In this document: in pieces, positions 1 to 5,920 of the stretch
Numbering within the stretch: the stretch's first letter is position 1
Layout: each line of letters opens with the position of its first letter
NCBI GenBank assembly: GCA_028705545.1
Contig: JAQWDG010000096.1
Location: 1-7,083, forward strand
Length of the DNA: 7,083 bases
Origin: Methanoregula sp.
GTDB taxonomy: Archaea > Halobacteriota > Methanomicrobia > Methanomicrobiales > Methanospirillaceae
Direction of reading: 5' to 3'
Position numbers and translations under genes: made by a program
The notes under the pieces: generated by a model
Told to the model about the DNA's origin: nothing
Seen by the model: the letters and a program-made list of their open reading frames with translations, nothing else
Database searches by the model: none

Positions 1-82
1 GGCCGAGCAGGGCCCCTGCAATGAGCCCGATGAAAAGACCGATGACAAATACCGGCTGGAAAAAGCTCTCTTTATAGACCAT
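1..82 (-). CDS. Partial membrane protein, N-terminus only (unrecognised)
   Basis: Reading the minus strand from the ATG at 82-80 gives 27 codons with no stop before the window edge. The peptide begins MVYKESFFQPVFVIG and continues as an uninterrupted hydrophobic, Gly/Ala-rich stretch (about residues 8-27). This looks like a first transmembrane helix with a short, mildly polar N-terminus. A TATA-like element lies about 30 bp upstream (minus-strand TATTTA at 116-111), which would place transcription start almost at the ATG, so a leaderless or very short-leader mRNA fits; no Shine-Dalgarno is visible. The gene runs in the same direction as the TrmB-family gene before it, but T-tracts between them suggest separate transcription. 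The family cannot be recognised from 27 residues. The call rests on hydrophobic pattern and promoter spacing only. Confidence 0.5.
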   Translation of the reverse strand, partial: MVYKESFFQPVFVIGLFIGLIAGALLG

Positions 83-110
83 TTGTGGGGTAGTGTCCGC
101 GAGGTTCCCA

Positions 111-118
111 TAAATACC
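111..118 (-). promoter_or_regulatory. Candidate archaeal TATA box for the 1-82 gene
   Basis: On the minus strand this reads GGTATTTA. Its centre is about 31 bp upstream of the ATG at 82, so transcription would begin around position 87, a few bases before the start codon. The position fits an archaeal TATA box. The sequence is short and A/T-only, so chance occurrence is possible. Confidence 0.4.
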
Positions 119-132
119 TGCGGCATACGGTG

Positions 133-151
133 AAAAAAGCGGTGATTAAAA
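133..151 (-). terminator. T-tract terminator after the TrmB-family gene
   Basis: Just downstream of the TAA stop (167-165), the minus-strand transcript carries a run of four U (151-148) and then six U (138-133), separated by a short mixed sequence. Archaeal RNA polymerase terminates at U-rich tracts without needing a hairpin, and none is obvious here. The tract lies before the promoter proposed for the next minus-strand gene, so it would separate the two transcripts. Confidence 0.5.
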
Positions 152-164
152 GGGGGGTAAGAGG

Positions 165-935
165 TTATCCGGTTTCATCGATCAGGTTGAGGTGCGAGAG
201 CCAGCGCCGCATGATATAATGGATGATCGGCAGCTTGGTCACCATCCCGATACGCCGGCCGTTGATCGTCATCACGTCAAAGGACTCCTTGCCGTCGACG
301 ATCATCGAAAAGACGTTGCGGTAAACCGAGCCGTCGATGTTAAACTCACTGATAATCGCGAGGAACTCGTCGTTTGCCTGCCGGAAGTCCAGTCCCGAAA
401 AGGGGAACCTTTTGGGATCGTCGACAATGATAGAGAGCCGGCTGGTTTTTTTGACCCGACGCAGCTCGGACGCAAATGGCCGGAAAAAACCCGGGTTGCA
501 GGAATAGACGATCAGTTCGTGCTCCACGGTCTTGAGCAGGGCAAAAACCCGGTTTACAATCGCGGTTTCATTGCTGATCATCCATACCGGGTAGGTGGGA
601 GGGGCGTCGACGTGCAGGTTCCGGACCGTGTCGAGCACTTCCTTGAGCATTCCCATATATTCCTGTCCGAGGTTCTGGACAATATCAGCCGGATCGACGG
701 CCCGGTAATACGTGGGCGTTCCGCCCTGGATCTCGATGTATCCCTTGTTTGCGAGATTTTTGAGGACATCGTAGACCCGTCCCTGCGGGATCCCGCCGGC
801 TTCGAGGATCTCCCGTGCGGTCGCTTCGTGGAGGCCCACAAGCGCCAGGAACGCCCGTGCCTCGTACTCGTTTAACCCGATCTTTTTTAAGCGCAGGACC
901 TGTTCTTCCGTAACCAGTCTGGACAGGACAACCAC
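165..935 (-). CDS. TrmB-family transcriptional regulator
   Basis: This 256-residue protein has an N-terminal winged helix-turn-helix (about residues 13-80) with the TrmB hallmarks LNEYEARAFLAL at 21-32, a recognition-helix region IPQGRVYDVLKNLANKGYIE at 49-68, and a wing ending near TYYRAVDP (75-82). A short linker helix (about 83-108) leads to a C-terminal phospholipase-D-like sensor domain (about 115-250), seen in the NETAIVNRV...LIVYSCNPG region at 122-149. TrmB-type proteins bind DNA as dimers and answer to small ligands, often sugars; the ligand here cannot be told. At 256 residues it is shorter than Thermococcus TrmB, so the sensor domain is compact. The start is a GTG (935-933) with no clear Shine-Dalgarno. 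The gene diverges from the ferredoxin-reductase cluster across 48 bp, so control of that cluster and of itself is plausible but inferred. Confidence 0.88.
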   Translation of the reverse strand: MVVLSRLVTEEQVLRLKKIGLNEYEARAFLALVGLHEATAREILEAGGIPQGRVYDVLKNLANKGYIEIQGGTPTYYRAVDPADIVQNLGQEYMGMLKEVLDTVRNLHVDAPPTYPVWMISNETAIVNRVFALLKTVEHELIVYSCNPGFFRPFASELRRVKKTSRLSIIVDDPKRFPFSGLDFRQANDEFLAIISEFNIDGSVYRNVFSMIVDGKESFDVMTINGRRIGMVTKLPIIHYIMRRWLSHLNLIDETG

Positions 936-945
936 CCGTAGTTGT
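928..945. promoter_or_regulatory. Imperfect palindrome over the TrmB-family start, operator candidate
   Basis: ACAAC at 928-932 and GTTGT at 941-945 form five-base inverted arms. Two further pairs match inside (934/939 and 935/938), so 7 of 9 pairs of the 18-bp element are complementary. It covers the GTG start codon (935-933) of the minus-strand regulator and sits next to the predicted transcription starts, where a dimeric regulator could repress its own gene. It does not obviously match published TrmB-family operators known to me. An element this short may arise by chance. Confidence 0.3.
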
Positions 946-950
946 ATCTG

Positions 951-957
951 CTTTATG
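951..957 (+). promoter_or_regulatory. Candidate TATA box for the ferredoxin-reductase cluster
   Basis: CTTTATG here is centred about 30 bp before the ferredoxin ATG at 984, placing transcription start near 981 and implying a leaderless or nearly leaderless message. That agrees with the lack of a Shine-Dalgarno before the ATG. On the opposite strand the same bases read CATAAAG and could serve the divergent regulator gene, so the two promoters share or overlap their core elements. Confidence 0.42.
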
Positions 958-983
958 GTTGACGTCTGCGACCATTAGCGTTT

Positions 984-1166
984 ATGATCAGAATTGACCG
1001 GACAACCTGCTGTTACTGCGGGACGTGCGTGGCGGTCTGTCCGCAGGCAGCCCTCGAACTGGTCGATGCCTGTCTTGAGGAACAGGAAGGGTGCTCTGCG
1101 TGCGGCACCTGTGCGAAATGCTGCCCGGTCGGGGCGCTGGAGGTCTGCCATGAAGGACAGGTATGA
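984..1166 (+). CDS. Small 2[4Fe-4S] ferredoxin
   Basis: This 60-residue protein is a bacterial-type ferredoxin with two complete cluster motifs of the form Cx2Cx2Cx3CP. The first uses C9, C12, C15 and C19; the second uses C37, C40, C43 and C47. Each set should bind one [4Fe-4S] cluster together with the last cysteine of the other set, as is usual in this fold. Four extra cysteines (C10, C30, C46, C55) are present, two of them making CC doublets beside ligand cysteines. It is likely a cytoplasmic electron carrier. The gene overlaps the reductase gene by 17 bp, so the two are almost certainly co-translated. In Methanosarcina acetivorans a neighbouring ferredoxin is needed for full activity of geranylgeranyl reductase, which makes the same pairing the best functional guess. 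No Shine-Dalgarno precedes the ATG; leaderless translation is likely. Confidence 0.9.
   Translation: MIRIDRTTCCYCGTCVAVCPQAALELVDACLEEQEGCSACGTCAKCCPVGALEVCHEGQV
1139..1144 (+). promoter_or_regulatory. Strong Shine-Dalgarno deciding the reductase start
   Basis: GGAGGT lies inside the ferredoxin coding sequence, five bases before the ATG at 1150. The open frame extends upstream to 994, but this ribosome binding site and the start of the Rossmann motif right after the ATG fix 1150 as the true start. Confidence 0.8.
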
Positions 1167-2340
1167 TGTGCTCGTGGTTGGCGGGGGACCGGGAGGGGCC
1201 GTTGCGGCAGAAACCGCAGCGGCACGCGGACTTTCCGTCTGCCTTGTCGAGAAACGGCCTGCGATCGGCACCCCGGTCCGGTGTGCCGAGGGAATCGGGA
1301 GGGAAGCGCTCCGCGAATTTATCGATCCCGATCCGGCCTGGATTGCTGCGGAGATCAAGGAAGCATCCGTAGTCGCTCCCGACGGCACGGAACTGGTCCT
1401 CAACGCAAAACTTGCGGGAAACAAGGTCGGCTGCGTGCTGGAGCGCAAGATCTTCGACCGGGAACTGGTAAGAAGGGCGGCAGACGCCGGGGCCGATATC
1501 GCGGTCAAGACTACCGCCACCGGGCCCGTTATGGCAGACGGCGCGGTCCGGGGCGCGCACCTCACCGGGGCGGTCCCGCAGGTCGGGGCGGATGTCGTCA
1601 TCGTTGCTGACGGCGTGGAATCGCGGTTTGCCCGCATGTGCGGTATCGATACCACCGTTCCCGCTTCCGGGATGATGACCTGTGCCCAGTACCTGATGAC
1701 CGGCATCGATATCGCACCGGAAAGAACCGTTTTCACGGTAGGGAACACCATCGCGCCGCAGGGGTATCTCTGGATCTTTCCCAAAGGCGAACGGACGGCA
1801 AACGTGGGGATCGGGATCTCCGGCCAAAAAAGCGGACCCGGCCACCGGGCAAAGGACTACCTCGACCGGTATGTCCGTTCGCATTTCCCCGACGGCAGGT
1901 CTATCGAGTTTATTGCCGGGGGCGTCCCGGTCTGCCGCCCCCCTCCTTCCACAACGGCAGACGGGCTTATGCTCGTCGGGGATGCGGCGAGGGTCGTGGA
2001 CCCGTTTACCGGGGGCGGGATCTACAATGCGATGTTTACCGGCCGGCTTGCCGCAGAGGTTGCATCCGACTGCATCGCACACGGCGATCTCTCCGGGAAA
2101 GCGCTTGCCGCTTATGACAAAAAATGGCGGGAATCGGAGATGGGCAGGAGTCTTGCGCGCAACTACAAACTCAGGGAATACTTCATCCGGCAGACAGATG
2201 ACCGGTTCAATCGCCTGATCCACTCCGCAGCGAAAATCGACCTCGATGAGTTCTCCGTCCCCGAACTCATCCGGGAATTCGTGGTCCGGAACCCTGCTCT
2301 CCTTGCGGACCTCACGGCGTTCAGGGCAGCACTCAGTTGA
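1150..2340 (+). CDS. Geranylgeranyl reductase family flavoprotein (archaeal lipid saturation)
   Basis: This 396-residue FAD protein belongs to the digeranylgeranylglycerophospholipid reductase family, which hydrogenates the double bonds of geranylgeranyl chains to give saturated archaeal lipids, acting at the membrane. Visible motifs in order: N-terminal Rossmann GGGPGG (11-16) with an acidic E34 at the end of the second strand; PVRCAEGIG (42-50), whose C45 matches the conserved substrate-site cysteine of archaeal homologues; VADG (152-155); the family signature GYLWIFPKGERTANVGIG (205-222); and the second FAD motif VGDAARVVDPFTGGG (276-290). Length is normal for the family and no key motif is missing. 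It is coupled to the ferredoxin gene upstream, a likely electron donor. Chlorophyll-type geranylgeranyl reductases are related, but the archaeal setting and CAEG motif favour the lipid enzyme. The exact substrate is inferred. Confidence 0.9.
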   Translation: MKDRYDVLVVGGGPGGAVAAETAAARGLSVCLVEKRPAIGTPVRCAEGIGREALREFIDPDPAWIAAEIKEASVVAPDGTELVLNAKLAGNKVGCVLERKIFDRELVRRAADAGADIAVKTTATGPVMADGAVRGAHLTGAVPQVGADVVIVADGVESRFARMCGIDTTVPASGMMTCAQYLMTGIDIAPERTVFTVGNTIAPQGYLWIFPKGERTANVGIGISGQKSGPGHRAKDYLDRYVRSHFPDGRSIEFIAGGVPVCRPPPSTTADGLMLVGDAARVVDPFTGGGIYNAMFTGRLAAEVASDCIAHGDLSGKALAAYDKKWRESEMGRSLARNYKLREYFIRQTDDRFNRLIHSAAKIDLDEFSVPELIREFVVRNPALLADLTAFRAALS

Positions 2341-2363
2341 TCCCGTTTCCCACCCGGGCGGGA
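2341..2363 (+). other. GC-rich inverted repeat after the reductase stop
   Basis: TCCCG at 2341-2345 pairs with CGGGA at 2359-2363 around a 13-base loop that itself contains CCCGGG. It begins right after the TGA stop of the reductase. No T-tract follows, so it is not a convincing terminator; it may shape mRNA stability or processing between the reductase and exporter parts of one message. The arms are short and chance is possible in GC-rich DNA. Confidence 0.25.
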
Positions 2364-2401
2364 GTCACGGGGTAAAAACCAGTACAACAGGCAGGATCTT
2401 C

Positions 2402-4708
2402 ATGATTGACCAGATCTTCAGTACCATCGCACGGGCGGTCAACCGCCATCCGAAAATGGTGATCGCCATCCTTGGCACCCTCTTTATCGTAGCCCTTATC
2501 GGCACAACGATGATCACAATGGAGACCGGGACCGACACCTATCTCGACCGGAACTCGGCGCTCGGGATCACCAACAAGCACTACACCGACTCTTTTGCCG
2601 CCGACAAGCTAATCCTGATCGTCGAAACGAGCGATCCGCTCAGTCCCGATGTGCTCGCCTACCTCGACCGGCTGGAGAGCGATATCAACAAGCAGCAGAA
2701 TGTCGAGGGTGCTTCGAGCATTGTTGACGTCTTGAAAAGCATGAACGGCGGCGTCCTGCCCCAGTCCAGGGGAGAGATCGACGCACTGGTCGCACAGATC
2801 CCCGCAGCGACCCTCAAGGTGGCAAACCCCTCAAACGTCCTGACCCTCGTGCAGGTGCCCATGCGGGAGGCAATCTCCGACAACACCAAGACGGCGACAC
2901 TCGACAATATCGAAGCGCTGGTAGCCGCATCGGACCCCCCGACCGGTGTAACCGTATCGGTCTCCGGCAACCCCGCATTTGCCGCCCAGATGAAATCGGA
3001 GATGGGCTCCCAGATGGGCGTTCTCATCGGCACTGCCCTGATCCTGATGGTCATTGTCATGGGCCTCCTCTTCTCTTACGTGAGTTACCGCTTCATCCCG
3101 GTTGTCTTTGTGGCTCTGGGCCTCACCTCCGCGCTCGGCCTCATGGGCCTTTTTGGGATTGAACTCAACCTCGCGGTGCTCGGCGCATTCCCGGTTATGA
3201 TCGGTCTCGGGATCGATTATGCCATCCAGTTCCACGCCCGGCTTGACGAAGAAGCCCGCAAGGGATCGCTTAAGGATGCCGTATACATGACGATCACCCG
3301 GACCGGACCGGCCGTAATGTATGCGATGCTTGCCACTTCCCTGGGCTTTGCCGCGATGTTTGTCTCGTCCGTCCCGATGGTCCGGTCGTTCGGGTTTGTT
3401 GCCATGATCGGGATCATGAGCTGTTACGTGGTGTCTCTGGTCGGGATTCCTGCCGTTGCCCTCGTTCTCCGCTACCAGCCAAAACCACAGGCCCCAAAAG
3501 TCTGTTATGCCGTCGGTACAGAGGCATGCGCCGCCACAGGGGCGCAGCCGGGCCGAAAACCGAAACAGGGCTGGTCGTACGGGAAGTTCCTGACGGATAC
3601 CTCGGTAAGGATCGCAAAAAACCCGGTGCCGGTCCTTCTTATTGCCGGCCTGATCGCCGTTATCGGGTTCCAGATCGACCCCTTAATAGCAATCGAGACC
3701 AACGAGAACACATTTGTCCCGACCGACATGCCGGCAAAGATCCAGATGGACAAGGTCACAAGGATCATCGGTTCCACAACCACCGCCGATTTCTATATCC
3801 AGGGCGGCAGGGTTACAGACCTCGATACGATCCAATGGATAGACAAATTCGGGACCTACGAACTCGCCCATCACGATGAACTGACCTCGGCCACCAGTAT
3901 CGTCACCTATATCCGCGCCTACAACAACGGGAACCTGCCCGAAACGCAGACGCAGCTCGATGCGGTACTCGCAAGGATCCCCGCAAGCGTAAAGAACCAG
4001 TATATCAGCGGGTCCATGCGGGGCGTGATCCACTTTGAGATGATCAAGCTCCAGATCCCCCAGGAAGAGGATCTCAAGAAGCAGATGGAACACGATATCG
4101 AGTTTCTCCAGCCGCCACCGGGCATCGTCCTTGAGGCAGTCGGGAACTTTGCGGTATTTACCACGCTCATCGGGGACCTGTCGGCCTCGAAAGACGAGAT
4201 GACCTTTTTGGGATTCGGCCTCATCTTTGTCTTTCTGGGCCTCGTCTATCGCCACATCCACGCGGTTTCCCCGCTCATCCCGATTATCCTTGTTATCGGG
4301 TGGAACTCGGTGGCGATGTACCTGATGGGTCTTGCCTATACCCCGATGACGGCAACCCTCGGTTCAATGACCATCGGCGTTGCCGCAGAATACACGATCC
4401 TGGTGATGGAGCGCTATTCCGAGGAAGAGGAACGGCTGCACGACCATATCGCCGCCATCCAGGAGAGCGTGAAACGGATCGGGACTGCAATCACGGTCTC
4501 GGGCCTTGCCACATTCTTCGGGTTCTCGGCGCTCTGCCTTGCAAGTTTCCCCATCATCAGCAACTTCGGGATCTCGACCCTGATTGCGGTCGGCTTCTCG
4601 CTCTGCGGCGCGATCTTTATCATGCCGGCAGTACTCTCCCTCATCGGCCAGCTGACGGAATGGCTTGAGACGAAAAGAACCGTACCGTCCGTTACCCCGG
4701 CAGACTGA
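2402..4708 (+). CDS. HAE3/MMPL-type RND transporter
   Basis: This 768-residue protein has the two-fold repeat of the RND superfamily. TM1 lies near 19-38, a large extracytoplasmic porter loop at about 39-203, and TM2-6 at about 204-357. A hydrophilic cytoplasmic linker (358-405) follows, then TM7 (408-426), a second loop (427-597) and TM8-12 (599-749). TM4 carries GLGIDYAIQF (D272, Y273) and TM10 the matching GVAAEYTILV (E663, Y664), the places of the proton-relay residues in MmpL3-like transporters. The length and compact loops fit the HAE3 branch (hydrophobe/amphiphile efflux) seen in archaea and in hopanoid transporters such as HpnN. The substrate is unknown. It follows the lipid reductase by 61 bp without a clear terminator, so cotranscription and a lipid-like cargo are plausible. 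The start at 2402 has AGGA at 2393-2396; the longer frame upstream overlaps the reductase and lacks support. Confidence 0.88.
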   Translation: MIDQIFSTIARAVNRHPKMVIAILGTLFIVALIGTTMITMETGTDTYLDRNSALGITNKHYTDSFAADKLILIVETSDPLSPDVLAYLDRLESDINKQQNVEGASSIVDVLKSMNGGVLPQSRGEIDALVAQIPAATLKVANPSNVLTLVQVPMREAISDNTKTATLDNIEALVAASDPPTGVTVSVSGNPAFAAQMKSEMGSQMGVLIGTALILMVIVMGLLFSYVSYRFIPVVFVALGLTSALGLMGLFGIELNLAVLGAFPVMIGLGIDYAIQFHARLDEEARKGSLKDAVYMTITRTGPAVMYAMLATSLGFAAMFVSSVPMVRSFGFVAMIGIMSCYVVSLVGIPAVALVLRYQPKPQAPKVCYAVGTEACAATGAQPGRKPKQGWSYGKFLTDTSVRIAKNPVPVLLIAGLIAVIGFQIDPLIAIETNENTFVPTDMPAKIQMDKVTRIIGSTTTADFYIQGGRVTDLDTIQWIDKFGTYELAHHDELTSATSIVTYIRAYNNGNLPETQTQLDAVLARIPASVKNQYISGSMRGVIHFEMIKLQIPQEEDLKKQMEHDIEFLQPPPGIVLEAVGNFAVFTTLIGDLSASKDEMTFLGFGLIFVFLGLVYRHIHAVSPLIPIILVIGWNSVAMYLMGLAYTPMTATLGSMTIGVAAEYTILVMERYSEEEERLHDHIAAIQESVKRIGTAITVSGLATFFGFSALCLASFPIISNFGISTLIAVGFSLCGAIFIMPAVLSLIGQLTEWLETKRTVPSVTPAD

Positions 4709-4781
4709 CCGGAAATACCTTCCCCCTTTTCTCCGGTGTATAAGGAACCGGTGGCGATCGCGCCCTGCCCCCTTCCCAAGG

Positions 4782-4787
4782 TATATG
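4782..4787 (+). promoter_or_regulatory. Candidate TATA box for the AEC transporter gene
   Basis: TATATG here would set transcription start near 4811, leaving a leader of about 45 bases with GGA (4847-4849) as a weak ribosome binding site before the ATG. A second A/T-rich element, GTATAA, occurs at 4739-4744. The 148-bp gap after the exporter gene and the short CTTTT run near 4726-4730 make an independent promoter likely. Confidence 0.4.
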
Positions 4788-4856
4788 TCCGCTTTTGTCC
4801 AACCTTCCTGCAAGCGTACGCGGCACGGGCCGGTGCACGATTGCGTGGAATTCACC

Positions 4857-5774
4857 ATGGAATTATTTCCCGTCCTTTTTGCCATCGGTTCCCTCTTTGC
4901 CATCATCGGCGTAGGATTTGTTGCCCGGCGATACAACGTCATCAGCGGAGATTTTGTCCACCTGCTCTCCCGGGTTCTCGTAAACATTGCCCTCCCGGCG
5001 ATCACTATCAGCAGCATGCAGGTCCCGCATACGGCACAGACCATGGGGATCGTGGATAGCACGCTCCTTGTCGCGGCCTGTTACTACATTGCGGCGTTCT
5101 TAATTAGCGTCCTCGTCTGCCGGTTCCTCCCCTCGACTTCGACAGAGCACGGCGTCTTCCAGTTCATGCTGGTATTCCCGAACACCATGTTCATGGGGAT
5201 CCCGGTCGCCTCTGCCATCCTCGGGCCATCGTCGCTCTTTTACGTGATCCTCTTCAACCTGCCCTTCAACTTCCTCGTCTTTACCATGGGCGTCTGGCTC
5301 CTTGCCCGGGGCAGGCCGGGGAAACTCGATCCAAAGGTCCTCCTCTCCCCAGGCCTTGTCGCTTCGTTTGTCGGCCTTGGCCTTTTTTTGGCCGGCTATA
5401 CCCTGCCGGCTCCCGTTGATACCGGCCTTGCCATCATTGGATCGGTGACGACGCCGCTCGCCATGCTCGTTGTCGGCGCCCTCCTTGCCACCCTGCCGGC
5501 AGCCCGGCTTGCCGGGGACTGGAGGATTTATTTCATATCGGCGCTCCGTCTCCTCGTCTTCCCGGTGCTCGCGTTTGTCCTGCTCACGCCGTTTGTTACA
5601 GACAAACTCCTGCTCAGCGTCACGGTGCTTTTGATAGCAATGCCGGTGGCAGCAAACTCGGTGCTGCTCTCGGAGGAGTACCGCGTGGACTCGACCCTTG
5701 CCTCGCAGGGAGTCTTCATCTCCACGGTGCTCTGCCTTGCGACGATACCGCTCATCGAGGTCCTGCTCTTCTGA
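4857..5774 (+). CDS. AEC-family transporter (auxin efflux carrier / MdcF type)
   Basis: This 305-residue integral membrane protein has about ten hydrophobic segments (roughly 4-22, 35-55, 65-90, 100-121, 126-149, 165-183, 189-211, 224-244, 250-270, 283-303). This matches the inverted five-plus-five-helix layout of the AEC/bile-acid-sodium-symporter-like fold. Family signatures are the FPNTMFMGIP segment at 107-116, the TTPLAMLVVGALLA segment at 198-211, and the end region MPVAANSVLLSEEYRVDSTLAS (262-283) with its conserved short polar loop. Bacterial AEC members move malonate, malate or other organic anions; the substrate here cannot be told. The ATG at 4857 is preferred because the first helix begins directly after it and GGA lies seven bases upstream; the frame stays open further upstream but encodes an Arg/Cys/Pro-rich stretch unlike a transporter. 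No functional link to the lipid genes is evident. Confidence 0.87.
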   Translation: MELFPVLFAIGSLFAIIGVGFVARRYNVISGDFVHLLSRVLVNIALPAITISSMQVPHTAQTMGIVDSTLLVAACYYIAAFLISVLVCRFLPSTSTEHGVFQFMLVFPNTMFMGIPVASAILGPSSLFYVILFNLPFNFLVFTMGVWLLARGRPGKLDPKVLLSPGLVASFVGLGLFLAGYTLPAPVDTGLAIIGSVTTPLAMLVVGALLATLPAARLAGDWRIYFISALRLLVFPVLAFVLLTPFVTDKLLLSVTVLLIAMPVAANSVLLSEEYRVDSTLASQGVFISTVLCLATIPLIEVLLF

Positions 5775-5814
5775 TATGATCCTTACTTGAAGGGACCGTG
5801 TGAGACATCGGATT

Positions 5815-5830
5815 AAAAGAAAAAATGGTG
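5815..5830 (-). terminator. T-tract terminator downstream of the Cys-containing regulator
   Basis: On the minus strand this reads as a T-rich stretch (six T, one C, four T) about 95 bases after the stop of the regulator gene. Such a U-rich RNA tract is typical of intrinsic termination in archaea. It lies between the converging AEC and regulator genes. No comparable T-tract is seen on the plus strand after the AEC gene, only a weak CCTT/AAGG inverted repeat at 5781-5793. Confidence 0.45.
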
Positions 5831-5920
5831 AATGTGGGGAGAGGATAATCAGGCAGATCTGGGTGTGGAGGCATTCCTCATATGCTACTGCTGTCGGGTT
5901 GCGATACCATTTCCTGTCCA

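Noticed and set aside
192..875. Open frame on the plus strand opposite the TrmB-family gene
   Set aside because: The minus strand encodes a clear winged helix and sensor domain; the plus-strand product is charged and His/Asp-rich without family features.
988..2223. Long open frame (about 411 codons) on the minus strand opposite the reductase gene
   Set aside because: It is antisense to a gene with complete family motifs, is rich in Arg, Pro, Gly and Asp as expected from GC-rich shadow frames, and has no ribosome binding site or recognisable domain.
2246..2401. Upstream extension of the RND transporter frame into the reductase gene
   Set aside because: The extension is Ser-rich and unlike a transporter N-terminus, while ATG 2402 has AGGA at suitable distance and starts the usual short amphipathic segment before TM1.
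2341..2401. Terminator between reductase and RND genes
   Set aside because: A short GC inverted repeat exists but no T-tract follows, so archaeal intrinsic termination is not supported.
4364..5062. Minus-strand open frame spanning the end of the RND gene, the intergenic gap and the start of the AEC gene
   Set aside because: It overlaps two well-supported genes in antisense and shows low-complexity Arg/Glu/Gly composition typical of a shadow frame.
5775..5920. Small genes in the gap between the AEC and regulator genes
   Set aside because: Short frames occur but lack ribosome binding sites and recognisable content; only the T-tract near 5815-5830 and weak four-base inverted repeats are visible.
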